Part shown: positions 1 through 12,750 of the stretch, piece after piece | How positions within the stretch are numbered: position 1 is the first letter of the stretch | Layout: the number at the start of each line of letters is the position of its first letter | Assembly (NCBI GenBank): GCA_028456385.1 | Contig: JALNQF010000295.1 | Span: forward strand, 1 to 51,561 | Origin: Ophiosphaerella korrae | Taxonomy: Eukaryota; Ascomycota; Dothideomycetes; Pleosporales; Phaeosphaeriaceae | Direction: 5' to 3' | Length of the DNA stretch: 51,561 nt | Program-made: the position numbers and the translations under genes | Notes under the pieces: model-generated | Told to the model about the DNA's origin: nothing | Seen by the model: only the letters and a program-made list of their open reading frames with translations | Databases searched by the model: none

Positions 1-63
1 TAAGTACTAGGTATATATACCTAGTAGCTTACTAAGCGCTAACTAAAAGTAGAAAGGTAGTTA

Positions 64-145
64 AATGTTAGTAAGTTCGCAATGTTAGTAAGTTTTTAAT
101 ATTAGTAAGTTTATAATATTAGTAAGTTATAAACTTACTAATATT
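64..145. repeat. 17-bp tandem repeat ending in an inverted copy
   Basis: Four consecutive units of about 17 bp (core TTAGTAAGTT, starting at 64, 81, 98 and 115) are followed at 131-145 by the reverse complement of the core (AACTTACTAA). The last direct unit and the inverted copy could fold into a hairpin. This may be a subterminal repeat of a decayed DNA transposon, but no transposase is visible. Confidence 0.55.
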
Positions 146-720
146 AGTACGAAAATAAGAGATATAAGGGATAACTTCTTTATAGTATAAAAGTTAGTTT
201 TTTTAACTAGCTTTTTATTATATACTACTAATAATTTCTTAGCTATATTTACTACTTTATATAGCTAAGAAGTAAATTCTTTTAAATTAAAGTTAAGAAT
301 ATATTATATAATTATTTACTCTTTAGTTATAGTAAGTTTCTAGTAACTTAGTTAAGTATTAAGCTAATAAGTAATTTATTAAAGTTAGTTAAAAACTTAC
401 TAGTAGTATATATTATAATTTATAGTAGTATATTACTAGCTTTTAAATTAGCTTAGAGTATAAACCTAAAGTATAAGCTTAATTTTACTTTTTTATTAAG
501 TTAATATATTATTACTTTAAAGCTACATTATTATTTATATATAGTATTCTTAGCACTAAGTAAAAGTAACTAGCTTAGTAGTTTAACTAGCTTACAAGTA
601 GAATATATTACTATTTTTTACTTAATTTCAAGTATTTTATAGAATTATATAATATAGCTATATTTTATTTATAGTAAGTCTATATATTTAATACTTTATA
701 TTTATTAAATAGATAGGTAT

Positions 721-758
721 AGATAGTATATTTATATTAAACTTTTTTTATAAAGATA
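721..758. repeat. Left copy of the target-site tandem repeat
   Basis: This stretch (AGATA..., then TTAAACTTTTTTTATAA, then AGATA) is nearly repeated at 15137-15166 and again, more diverged, at 15167-15199. The outer retrotransposon sits exactly between the first and second units, so it entered a pre-existing three-unit tandem repeat of about 30 bp. Confidence 0.6.
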
Positions 759-1036
759 TATAATAAGAGTTTATTAAATACTTAAGACTTTTATAAACTC
801 TAGTATAAGTTAGGAGTAAAGCTAATATACTAAAGATTATAATATTATATAGTTATAATCTAAAGTAGAGCTAGTATACTATATAGGCGTATAAAAGGCT
901 TAATACTTATAAAAAAAGTAAAGTAAGTATTATTCTCTCTTAGATACTAGTAGTACTATTAAATACTATCTATTATCTCTTTACTATCTCTTATAGCCTA
1001 TAGTAAGTACTATTATCTTTTAGCTACTTTATAATA
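759..1036 (+). repeat. 5' LTR of outer gypsy element (278 bp)
   Basis: Matches 14859-15136 along its whole length; most differences are A/G or C/T. It begins TATAATAAGAG and ends ATAATA, where the 3' copy ends ATAACA, consistent with an original CA end changed by RIP. Confidence 0.85.
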
Positions 1037-4000
1037 TAATAATACTTCTTTACTAATAGTTTAGAGATAATAATAATACGCTCTTTATAATAAGCTATAA
1101 TAATAGAAGAAAATACGTCGTTAATAGTTAAACAAGACCTTATATAGAGTATAAGTAGTATATAGCTAGGTTATATACTAAGTATACTAGTAATAATTAA
1201 AAAACGTATTTATAAAGTAACTACTAGATATAATAAATTAGCTTAACTATATATACTCTATACTTTAGAAGATAAGATTATATATTTAGAATAAGAATAA
1301 ACTACTCTTTATACTATAACTCCTAAGAATAACTCTAAAGTTACTATTATTACTTCTTAAAAGCGTAACGTAGACTCCTTAGTTAATAATATACGCGTAA
1401 AGCGTATACTTTACTCTAAAGAGCTTATAGTATATAAAAGTAAATCTTTAAAAAAATACTAAGAGTACTATTACTTATATAAAATAGTATTTTACTTTAT
1501 ACCTTAAGACTTTAAAGTAAAAAAAGATAAAGTCTTTTAGGCTATATAATACTTTAAGAAAGACTTATATAAATAATAGTATACGTATATTAAGTATAAT
1601 CTAAATATAGATAAACTTTTTACTTAGGAGTACTTTAAAAAGTACTTACTAAACCTACTCTTTAACTCTATTAACTATAGCCTAAAAGTAGTAATAGCGT
1701 ATACTATAGCTACTTAATATAAAGAATAAAGTATAAAATCTTTTACTATATATCTAGATATCTTTAAAGACTAGCTTTCTTAGTATATAAAAGAATAAAG
1801 GATTTAGTACTTTTTTTTAAAACTATAGCCTAAACTATAAATAGTAATTACTAACTATTACTAGGTTTTAGTAATAAGAGAAGACTTTATTACTTTAGGC
1901 TTAATACTTAAGTATAACTTACGTAATATAATAAAATTATAAGAGCCTTATATAAATAGTATAAGTAAAGAAAACTTAAAAAAAGCTTAAATTGTTATAT
2001 AGCAGCTCTACTCTACTACGCTAAACAAACCTAAAAAGGTAACTAAGTATTTAACAACGTTGAATACAGGAGTAGAATAGTATATATTACCTAAGGGCCC
2101 TCGCCCTTGCTTGCGCTTTGCGCAGCTACAGCCTACTATAGCCTACAGCGTAATATAAATAAAAGGAGATCTAAAGAACCTCTAAAATAAGTTAGTAAAT
2201 AAGTCTACTATTAAATACTTTAAGTACTATAAAAAGAGATACTATACTAGTAAGTACTATAGTAGTAACTCTAACTATATTCTAGTCTATATAAACTAAA
2301 TAGAAAAAGGTCTAGCTTTATTATTAGCTCTAAGATAGTAAGGCGTAAATTAATTAATATCTTACTAGGTATATAGCGTATATATAGCGTAGCTTTAGGC
2401 TTAAAGCTAGAAATAAAGCTTTAAGTTATTTTAAACTCTTAAGTAGATATTAGTTTTATTAGTTAGTAGACTATAGTAGAAATAAGACTAAAACTAATCT
2501 AAAATACTAAGCTCTATAGACTAGGCTAGATAGGGGCGTAAAAGTAAAATACTTATACTACTTATAAGCTTTAGGTACGCCTTACTAATAATAATAAAGT
2601 AATACGTAGGTCTAAGATTATAGTATATAGAGTAGATAAAGAAAGAGTAGTACTTTTTCTTAGAAATCTTTTTCTTAAATAAAAAAGGATATAACTTAAC
2701 TATAGATTATAAATATAGCGTTAGAAATATACTTCTATTACTTAAGTATAGTTATATACAACTAAAGAATTTATAAAGGCTCTAAAAGAAATATAAGTAG
2801 AACTATACTTACTAAGAGTACTTAAAACTAATATAATTAACTTAGAATATAATATATATATTTATACTATACTTATAGCGTAAGAGTTATATATTCTAGA
2901 TACTTTATTAGAATACTATAACGTATTTAATAACGTTACTATATAGATACTACTTTACTTAAAGAACTCTAATTACGTAATCTTATTAATAGAGAGAAAG
3001 AAAGTTCTTTATAAGCTACTCTATAATCTCTTTATATATAAGCTTAAAGTACTCTATATATATATAGAGGATACGCTCTATAAAAGCTAGATATATTATA
3101 GTAATAGTTTAGTAAGAGTACTTATCTTTTTTATTTTAAAGAAAGATAGAGCCCTATACTTCTATATTAACTACTATAGCCTAAACTTAGTTATAGTAAA
3201 AGATTAGTACTTACTCTTACTAATTAGAGAGACGCTAAACTACTTATTAGGCGTATAATACTATACTACCTTAGATCTTAAGGATACTTACTATAAGATT
3301 AGAATTAAATTAGGAGATAAGTAGAAAATTACTTTTTATACTTACTATAAGTATTTTAAATACTTAGTAATACTTTTTAAGCTAACTAACGCCTTTACTA
3401 GTTTTTAAGTATATATTAACAAGGCGCTTAGTAAACTCTTAGATTATATCTATATAGTATACCTTAATAATATACTTATATATACTTATAGTAATAACGT
3501 TATACTATACTAGCGCGCTATCTACTCTATACTAGTAGTACTAAGAAAGGTAGAACTTTTTATAAACCTAAAGAAATATACCTTTATATCTAATAAAGTA
3601 TATTTTCTAGGCTTTATTATTATAAAGCGTAGTATATATACTAAACCTAAGTATATTAAGATTATTATATAATAGCTAGAGCCTATAAGTATTAAAAAAC
3701 TATAGTTATTCTTAGGTTTTATAAACTTCTACTAAAGATTTATTAAAAGATATACTTATAAAATAGCTTCTTTTATAGACTTATTAAAAGGAAAGTAAGA
3801 ATTCTATTAGCTTAGTATAGTATAAAAAGCTTTTAAATAACTTAAAGTATACTTTATAAATATACTTATCTTATACTACTATAACTTAGCGCTACTTATT
3901 TACTTAGAAATAGATGCGTTAACCTTTACAATTTCTAGGATCTTATCCTAGCTCTACCTAGATAGAAAATAGTATCTAGTTACCTTTACTTCTAGAAAAC

Positions 4001-4582
4001 TATAAGAAGTAGAATTAAACTATAAAATATATAATACTAAACTTCTTACTATTATTTATAGTTTTAAATAGTAGAGATACTACTTTAAAGGTATATAGTA
4101 TATAATTTAAGTACTTATAGATTATAATAACTTATACTTAATACGTACTATATATAAGCTAAACTTATACTAAGTATACTAGGCTATATACTTAGAAACT
4201 TTTAATTTTAAAGTAAAATACTAAGCTAGTAAGCTAAATCTTATAGATAGCTTTTTAAGAAGATATAACTATAAGTAGAAGAACTTATTACTAGTATACT
4301 TATTACTTACTCTCTAAGAAAAATTATAACTAGTAAGCTTAGTAGCTAGAGTAAAGATAACTAGTAGAGTAAGAAGATTTATAACTAAGCTAAGCTTAGA
4401 AAGCGTATATAAGATATATAAGGCTAGAAACTATAGTACTAAAAGAACTCCTACTACTAGCGCTATAGAATATATACTATACGCACTATACTTAATAGCT
4501 AGAGAGTTAGTTAGTAGTAAACTTATATTAGTAGAGTTTAAAGCTTTTCTAATAACTTTATATAGACTATAGTTATTATAGG
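1037..4582 (+). pseudogene. gag and first part of pol of outer gypsy element
   Basis: Decayed plus-strand coding region. A retroviral-type zinc knuckle lies at 2216-2257 with correct C-X2-C-X4-H-X4-C spacing, but all four metal-ligand codons now encode Tyr. Reverse transcriptase is legible at about 3150-3660: the YLDDILIYS-type motif reads YLNNILIYT near 3460-3485, and LTNA followed by SF is preserved just upstream. RNase H follows at about 3890-4210 (E-I-D-A core near 3908, ILS near 3945). TAA and TAG break all domains. The coding sequence is interrupted at 4582 by the inner element and resumes with integrase at 11638. Confidence 0.8.
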
Positions 4583-5032
4583 TATAATAAGGGAAATCGA
4601 GATAGAACTAATTAGTCTTAGCTTAGATACTAACGAAGCATAGGATAAGTAGGGTAATAACCTTAATTAGGAAACTACTTACAACTAGGACACGTAGTAG
4701 TAATCTATAATTATATATAGATAGATTAAAAGTAATCTATAATAACGTATAAATAGATTAAGGTAATCTATAGTTACGTGTAAATAGATTAGTAGTAATC
4801 TATAATATTATATAAATAGATTAGTACGAGTATATAGTTAATAGATTACGTATTATTAGGATAGTATTAGTAATTTAATCCCTTAACTATAGAACGCTAA
4901 TATAAGATAGTTATAAAATATCTTCTATTATAATAGTTATTATAGATTACTATACGAGTTTTACTATTACTTTATAATCTACTAACTCTTATAAGATAGG
5001 TACCTATAGTTAATAATAGGTAACCTATTATA
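4583..5032 (+). repeat. 5' LTR of inner gypsy element (450 bp)
   Basis: Aligns end to end with 11188-11637 with equal length. In the stretches I compared, the differences are transitions (for example AAATCGAG against AAATTAAG), so the two copies diverged by RIP and not mainly by age. It contains several degenerate internal copies of an AATAGATTA/TAATCTAT motif. Confidence 0.88.
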
Positions 5033-6250
5033 CCTTACTAATTTAGTTATTGCAAGAAGTAAAGCGTAAGTAGTGTATAGTCTAAGCTAATATAATAGTA
5101 GAAAGCTTAACTAAGAAAAGAGCTAAGGAACCTATAAGTAGTTATAAATTAGATAATATAGTATAGAAGTAAGTTAAAAGCTATATAAACAACTTAATCT
5201 CTAAGAAAGAAGATATAAAAATAGTAATTAATACCTTAGAAACGTAGAATAAAGAACTCTAAGAGCACGCAAAATAAAATAAGGCTTAGATTAAAGCTAT
5301 TATTAAAGGATAAAACTAAATAGAATTAATTACGTAGTACCTAGAGATAAGTACAATAAAGAAACTACTAAAGATACCTATACTTAGAAAGTTTAATAAG
5401 ATAAAAGAGAATCTAAGATATTTTATAGCCTTAGTATAACTCTAAATTAATATATAAGTACTATACTTTAATAGAGAAGATAAGAAAGTAATATATATTA
5501 GAATATATCTTAAAGGAGACGTAATAAGATAGTTTAAACCTTACTAGATAGACTATATAATATACGTAGCAATAAACTAGAAAGATAAAACTAGAGCTAT
5601 CTTTAGAAGTAACAAATACTTTACTAGAAGAATAAGAGTAGTATTTAGAGATATAGATATTACCTACTAAGCTAAAGAAAGGCTAGAGAAACTTATATAG
5701 AATAAGAGTATTCCTAAATCTATATTATAGTTTAAATAACTATTGTAAAATATAGAATAGAATAAGCTATTTCTAATATTATAATTTAAACAAGAACTAA
5801 ACTAAAAGATATAATATAAAATAATCTATATAGAGAAACTATAAACACTAGAAGCTCTAAAACAATAAGTAATATAAATTAATAATAATCTTTAAGAATA
5901 GAAGAAGAATAAGTATAGATCTACTTAGAACTATAATAAAGGAGACTCTATAGTCCTTAATACTAATAAAGATAGAAAGAAAAAAAAGAATAAAGACTTT
6001 ATATACTTTAACTATAGTAAGCTAGGCTACTATATAAAGAACTACTAATTAAAGTTAAAGAAAGATATAGTATATTATAAATATAAGAAACTAGAATACT
6101 TTATAAAAGACTATAGAAGTAAAGACTTTAAAAAAGATAAATAAACTTAGTTAAAAATAACTAAGAATAGGAAGGAAGTACTAAAAGTATAGGCTAAACT
6201 TTAAGAGAAAGTAGCTAGGAGTAAAGAAGTATAATATATAATACTTTATT
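5033..6250 (+). pseudogene. gag of inner gypsy element
   Basis: Decayed gag. Two zinc knuckles are recognisable by exact C-X2-C-X4-H-X4-C spacing: 6004-6045 (Y-F-N-Y-...-Y-...-Y) and 6073-6114 (Y-Y-K-Y-...-Y-...-Y). Every Cys and His ligand codon has become a Tyr codon, as expected for TGC/TGT and CAC/CAT changed by RIP. The element at 48474 has a closely similar gag, including its two knuckles. Confidence 0.75.
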
Positions 6251-7289
6251 AGACTTTTTATTATAATAACAACTACTATATATATCTTTCTAGTAAATAA
6301 AGAGTAGTATAGTTCTTATAGAAATAGAGATATAGAGTAGCTATAATAAAAGAAAGTAAGATAAAAGCGTAGCTAGAAGAAATAGTACACGTAATAGATC
6401 TACTAGTAGAAGATCTAGAAGGAGAAGGGCCCTTAGTACTATTAATCTAGGCTAAAGAAATAGTACTAGATAAAGAGACTACTATAGTTACCTCTAAAGA
6501 ACTAAAGAGAGATAAGAGATAAGTTAACGTAAGAGATATAAAGTATACCTAGTTAAATATATATAGCTATAATAGCTATATAATAATAGATATATTAGAA
6601 TAAAATAAAAACTAGAAATTTATTTAAAAATACTTACTAGTTACAAGTATAAAGGAAGCGTATAAAGACTAGAAAGAATATAATTCTAGAGTAATAAAGT
6701 TTATAATATTCTAATAGTAGATAGAGTAATATATAGTTATAGTAGGAAGAATACCTATATAAAGAGAGTAGTAGTACCTTATAAGAAAAACGCGATAGAT
6801 TAATAAAGCCTATATACTATAAATACTAGTAATATACTATGTTTTAGTAACTAAAAGACCTAGTATAGATAGATACTAGGTAAGAGATAATAAGAGAATA
6901 GATCTAGAGTATCTAGTATATATAGAAATCGTATAGGTATTATATTTAAATACTTACTATTACTTATATAGAGAAGAAAAAGTACAAAACTATATATAGC
7001 TAAAAAGAGGACAAGACTATATAAAGGTAATCCTAAAGAAAGAAATTAAAAGATAAGAGATAATCTAGATTTCTAATAAAGAATATATATTAATTAGACT
7101 AGGACTTAAGTTGCTAAAAAAATACGTTAAAGGAATATAGCTATAGTATAAGTATATATTTAATAAATATCTAAAATACAAAAATTATAAATATAAAATA
7201 AGATAATAGCCCTAGAAGAATAGATAATTTAGAGAAAGACTTAAGAAAAGCTATAAGGTATAATAGGTCTATATATTATAAAAATAGGT

Positions 7290-10200
7290 ATATACTAAGA
7301 ATAAAAAGTATAAATTATAATTAATAGTAGAGCTATAAAGAACTTTATATCTAAGAAGTTTATAGAAAAATAAGGAATAAACTATATAATAAAGAAATAC
7401 CTTTAACAATTAAGTATAATTAAAAGAAAACTATTCTAGGAACTTATTAGATTTAAGATAGTACCTTTAATACTAAGGTTAGAAGGACTAGAAATTAAAA
7501 ACATAGTTATAGATATAACAACAATTAATAATAAATAAGATGTAATATTAGGAATACTATAGTTATAACTAGCTAACCTAAGAATTAACTAGAGAATAGA
7601 GAAAATTAGTTACCCTAAGAAAGATATATTAAAAGCTAATATAAACATATACAAAGGATAGTTCCTAGAAGAATATAAGAAGTAGGAAAAATAACTTACT
7701 AAACTAAATAACTACTTTCTAGAATATTAACTATAGGACCTAGTAATAGAACTAGAAGAAGGGAAGAATATAGAATAGAGCCTAGTATATAGAAAAATAG
7801 AAGAAGAATCTAAGATTAAATAAATATTTATACAGAATACAATTAAAAAAGGATAGATATAAGAATCTAAATCCTTAGTAGTATATAGACTTATATTTGT
7901 AGATAAGAAAAGAATAGATAAAAAATAACCTTACGTAGATTTTAAGAAGATAAACGTAATTATAAGTAAAAACTAATACCCTTTACTATAAATAGATAAA
8001 ATACAAGATAGACTATAAAAAGTATAAATCTTTATAAAACTAGATATCTAAAACGCCTATTACTAGATTAGAATTAAGGAAGGAGATAAATAGAAAACTA
8101 TATTTAGAACGTAGTATAGACTATATAAATACTTAGTTATACTATTTAGACTTATAAACGCACTAGTAGTGTTCTAGGAAAGAATTAATATAGTACTAAG
8201 AGAATACTTAGATATCTTTATATTTATATACTTAGATAATATCTTTATATTCTTAGAAATAGAAGAAGAACACATATAGTACGTATACAAAGTACTAGAA
8301 AGACTAGTAGAAAATAAACTATTTCTTAAAATAAGAAAGTATAAATTCTATATAAAAGAAATAGATTTCTTTAGATTTATTATAGAACTAGGAAAAATTA
8401 GGATTAACCTAAATAAGATTAAGACAATCTAAGAATAGCTAATACCTAGGAACTTACAAGAAGTACAATAATTCTATAGACTAGCGAACTTCTATAGAAA
8501 GTTAATAGTTAATTAGTTAGATCTAATAGAACTACTAATAAACCTTATAAAGAAAGATACGCTATTTAAGTAGACTAAAGAATATAAAGAAGTATTTAAC
8601 TAAATTAAGTAAAGATTTATAGAGAACCTAGTTATATAAATATATAACCTAGACCTACTAGTAATAGTAAAAATAGACGTATCTAATTTAGTTTATAGGA
8701 TAGTACTAATATAGGAGGACCTAGATATAAAATAAGAATACTTAGTTAAATACTTCTCTAAGAAAATAAAGCTAGTAGAACTTAACTACCTAATCTATAA
8801 TAAAGAAATACTAGCAATCTATAAAGTATTTAAGTAATAGAAAGTATATTTATAAAGAGTAAAATACTAAATAAAAGTCTATATAGACTATAGGAATCTT
8901 ATAGGATTTATATTAAATAAGGACTTATTATAACGCTATATAAGATAGTAGGAGTTTCTATTAATATTTAATATAGAAATAATATATACTAAGAGTAAAG
9001 ATAACTAATTTATAGACGCCCTAAGTAGAAGACTAGACCTATAAGAAGAAGTAAATACTACTAGTATAGTTCTAACTAAGAAGAAAGAAGGATACTTAGT
9101 TTTAAATATACTTAAGATAGCTATAATACTTAAGAGAAAAAGTAACGTACTAGATAAATAGATTTAGAAAGAAATAGAAAAAGCCCCTAAAAAAATAAAG
9201 AAGCTTAAGATTTAAGAAAGAATTATATAAGCCTATAGAAGAATATATATTCTAAAGAAAATATAGAAAGAATTTATATAGTAGTTCTATAAACTACTAG
9301 TATATAGATACTAAAGTATTAATAAATTATTAGATAGATTCTTAAGAGACTATTATATCCTAAAAGTAAGATAATTAGTAATAGAAGTACTACAAGACTA
9401 TATAGAATACTATAGGAATAAATATAATAGATACGTACTATATAGGATATTATAACTAGTTAAGATACTAGAATAACTATAAAGAGTTATTATAATAGAT
9501 TTTATTATAAAACTACCTAAGTCTAAGGACTTAATATTAGGAGTTAAGTATAATAGAATTCTAATAATAGTAAATAAACTTATAAAGTACTTATACTTTA
9601 GACTATATAAAGAGAAAAGTAGGATAGAGGTTACTATATACTAGGTTCTAGGAACTATAATTAGCTAATATAGTATTCTAGATAAGATTATTATAGATAG
9701 AGATATATAATTTATATTAAAATTATAGAAAACAATATTAGTATAATTAGGAATATAGTATACAATATTAATAGTATATTATCTATAGATAGATAGACAA
9801 TCTAAATAAATAAATTAGATAGTAGAATAGTACTTAAGATACTACCTTAACTATAATTAGAACAATTAGGTATAGCTACTACCTATAGTACAACTAGTAT
9901 ACAACAGCATAAAGAATATAGTAATAAGAGTATTACTTTTCTTTATAAACTATAGATTTAACCCTAATACTTATAGGATACTAAAGACTTAGATATCCTA
10001 GTCTCTAAGAAGAAAAAACTTTATAAATAGACTTAAAGAAATATATAATTAACTAAGATAAGACGTAGAATTCCTATAAGATTAAATAGTAAAGTACTAT
10101 AATAAGAAATACTAAGAAGGACCTTAATTTAAAGAGAAAGAAAAAGTATAGTTAGTATAAAAGAATATTAAGAGTAAACAAATAAGTCTTAAACTAGATT

Positions 10201-10530
10201 ACGTTTAGAACTATATAAGGTTAAGAAGAAAGTTACACTAGTTATATTTAAACTAAAGTTACTAAATAAAATAAGGATATACCTAATATTCTATATAGTA
10301 CTACTAGAAAAAGTACTATAAAACGTAGAACTACTAGTATATAAAGTAGATATATATAGAGAATAAGAAGAATAAGAAGTAAAAAAGATTCTAGAATATT
10401 AGTTCTATAATAGTAGAAACTACTATTTAGTAGAATAGATAGGTATAAACAAGAAAGGATAACTATAGGAGAAAATATAAGAACTAGAGGACAATCTTAA
10501 TTACTCTAAGAAACTAAAGGAGTTCTAAAG
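7290..10530 (+). pseudogene. pol of inner gypsy element (protease, RT, RNase H, integrase, chromodomain)
   Basis: Protease: the active site reads N-S-R-A-I-K-N-F-I at 7323-7349, where the family has D-S-G-A; both changes (GAT to AAT, GGA to AGA) are RIP-type. Reverse transcriptase spans about 7931-8420 and its catalytic YLDD reads YLDN at 8229-8240. RNase H covers about 8660-9030 and ends in DALSRR near 9015. Integrase is about 9260-10000, including a zinc-binding region and a core recognisable up to the Q-T-D-G-Q-like stretch and VYNS. A chromodomain occupies about 10361-10527. Stop codons are frequent and almost all TAA or TAG. About 650 bp of non-coding 3' region follows before the LTR. 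Confidence 0.85.
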
Positions 10531-11187
10531 TTAAAACCTTCTAGAACACCTTATAGTAAACTAAGAGAACTAACGCTACTACTACTAAATAGAGAGGTAA
10601 TAAGAACGCCTAGTATAATAGGAATAGCTTTTACTATAGCTTTAAAGTTAAGCTTAAACTTAATAAAAGTAGCTTATATAATAGACTTCTTATTATTTAG
10701 AGCTTTTGTCTTACAAAGACTAATTAAACGAGCGTAATTTTCTACCTATATACTTAGAATCTAATTACGTTCTTTTTTAGCCTTAGTAATCTATCTAGAT
10801 AGTTTATCTTAAGTATAGTTAATAGCTCTCCTTATTACAAATAATTATAGATATATAAATAAGTATTACTAACTTATATTTAGTAAGAGATATACTAGAA
10901 AGGTTATAAGACGCACAAGTATTAGTATAAATATATACCTTATAGGCCTTACTATATTTTAAAGAAATATACTTTATAAGAGGATTTAAAGATTTATAAT
11001 AAGAATAAAGAAATATAGTAATACTATAACATAATATACAATCTACTAATTAAAGATAATAGAGAGTAGATTTAGTAAGTATAAAGGAAGATAAAGAACT
11101 TTATATTAATAAAGAAACTAGATTAATAACTCTAGCTCTAGAATAGATAAACTAGAACTTACTTAGAGAGAGAGATAGTATTATAGG

Positions 11188-11637
11188 TGTAATAAGAGAA
11201 ATTAAGATAGAACTAATTAGTCTTAGCTTAGATACTAACAAAGTATAGGATAAGTAGAGTAATAACTTTAATTAGAAAACTACTTACAACTAAGATACAT
11301 AGTAGTAATCTATAATTACGTATAGATAGATTAAAAGTAATTTATAATAATATATAAATAGATTAAGGTAATCTATAGTTATATATAAATAGATTAGTAG
11401 TAATCTATAATATTATATAAATAGATTAGTATAAGTATATAGTTAATAGATTACGTATTATTAAGATAGTATTAGTAATTTAATTCCTTAACTATAGAAC
11501 GCTAATACAAGATAGTTACAAAATATCTTCTATTATTATAGTTATTATAGATTACTATATAAGTTTTACTATTACCTAATAATCTACTAACCTTTATAAG
11601 ATAGGTACCTATAGTTAATAATAAGTAACTTATTATA
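11188..11637 (+). repeat. 3' LTR of inner gypsy element (450 bp)
   Basis: Counterpart of 4583-5032; it retains the ancestral TG start (TGTAATAAGAG). A purine-rich AGAGAGAGAGATAG tract just upstream (about 11166-11180) is a candidate polypurine tract for plus-strand priming. Confidence 0.88.
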
Positions 11638-12750
11638 ATAGTAAAAGGATATCTTTATATAAGTATAAGTAGAAAGTTTAATAAAGGTTAAAAGTACTTA
11701 ATATAATAGTAGAGTATAAGTATAGCGCTTAGATAATAAAGAAGTTTTAAGATATAAAAGTAGAGTATATATTCTAGAAGAACTTACTATTAGGTAAGAA
11801 ATTCTACTCTAGTATTATAACTTATATATAGCTAGCTACTTTAGTATATATAAAATACTTAAGCTAATTATAAGATACTATTACTAGCTATTAATAGAGT
11901 AAGACGTTTAGGAATATATAAAGGCTTATATAATATACTAATAAAGTAAAGTACTAAGGTATAAGTAATATAGAGAATTATCTCCTTTACTAATCTTAAG
12001 TAATATCTTTAAAGAAGTCTCTCTAGACTATATTATAAGCCTTTTACTTTTAAAAGATAGCTTAGAGTACGTATATAATATAATACTAGTAATAGTAAAC
12101 TACTTATCTAAGATAGCTATCTATATCCTAGTACTTAAAAAGTAAGATATATAATAGTTTATAGAAGTATACTTTAATAATATTATCTTAAACTATAAGA
12201 TATAGAAAGGTATTATATTAAACTAAGGGTTAATCTTTACTTTAAAATTTTAGGTAGAAATATACTACTAACTATAGGTAAAGTATAAGCTAAGTATAGC
12301 TTTCTACTTATAAACTAATAAGTAAACTAAATAATAAAATTAGACTCTAGAATAGTATTTAAGAATCTTTATAATAGAGAATTAAGATAATTAAGTTACT
12401 TTACTAAAAATAGTATAATTTATATATAATAACTTAATTTATAAAGGAATATAGATAATACTTTTTTATACTATACTAAGTAAATACCTAATCTTTATAT
12501 ACTTACTTAAAGATAGTAAGCTAGAAAAAGAAGTACTAAACGCTATTTAAAAAGTAAAGCGTATATATAGTATATAAGTAATACTTATAAAGTTTTTATA
12601 TAAAGTATAAGTATATTAAGTATAGTACTATAATAATAAATATAAACTAGAAGTCTTTAGAAAAAAAGAGCTAGTTTTACTAAGTATAAAAAACTTAAGC
12701 TTTACTTACTAACTATATAAGAAGCTATTAAATAAGTTTATTAGACTATT
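11638..12750 (+). pseudogene. Integrase region of outer gypsy element
   Basis: Resumes the outer element's pol after the inner insertion. Translating through stops gives a gypsy integrase: a zinc-binding region from about 11820, a core with Y-N-I-I-L-V-I-V near 12080, an N-x-T-L-E-x-Y-L-R stretch near 12340 and Y-N-N near 12425. A G-D-K-V-L-L-S-T-K-N-L-like motif survives as LLSIKNLSF near 12675-12710. The coding sequence is then cut at 12750 by the solo LTR. Confidence 0.75.

Larger units (their letters stand above)
1..758. other. AT-rich RIP-degraded DNA, no gene
   Basis: Extremely TpA-rich sequence with almost no CpA or TpG and stop codons in every frame, the pattern left by RIP. I recognise no protein motif here. 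It holds a short tandem repeat with an inverted copy (64-145) and, at its right end, one copy of an approximately 30-bp repeat into which the outer retrotransposon inserted. It is probably an older transposon whose identity is lost. Confidence 0.7.
4583..11637 (+). mobile_element. Inner Ty3/gypsy (chromodomain) LTR retrotransposon, full length, RIP-killed
   Basis: A complete 7,055-bp element inserted between the RNase H and integrase parts of the outer element. Two 450-bp LTRs (4583-5032; 11188-11637) start TATAATAAGG or TGTAATAAG and end CCTATTATA or CTTATTATA, an inverted terminal repeat. The flanks ATAGG (4578-4582) and ATAGT (11638-11642) fit a 5-bp target duplication with one difference. 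Internal order on the plus strand is gag with two zinc knuckles, protease, reverse transcriptase, RNase H, HHCC integrase, chromodomain. All domains carry many TAA and TAG codons. Confidence 0.9.

Noticed and set aside
64..145. CRISPR-like array
   Set aside because: Contiguous 17-bp units without spacers in a eukaryotic, RIP-degraded setting.
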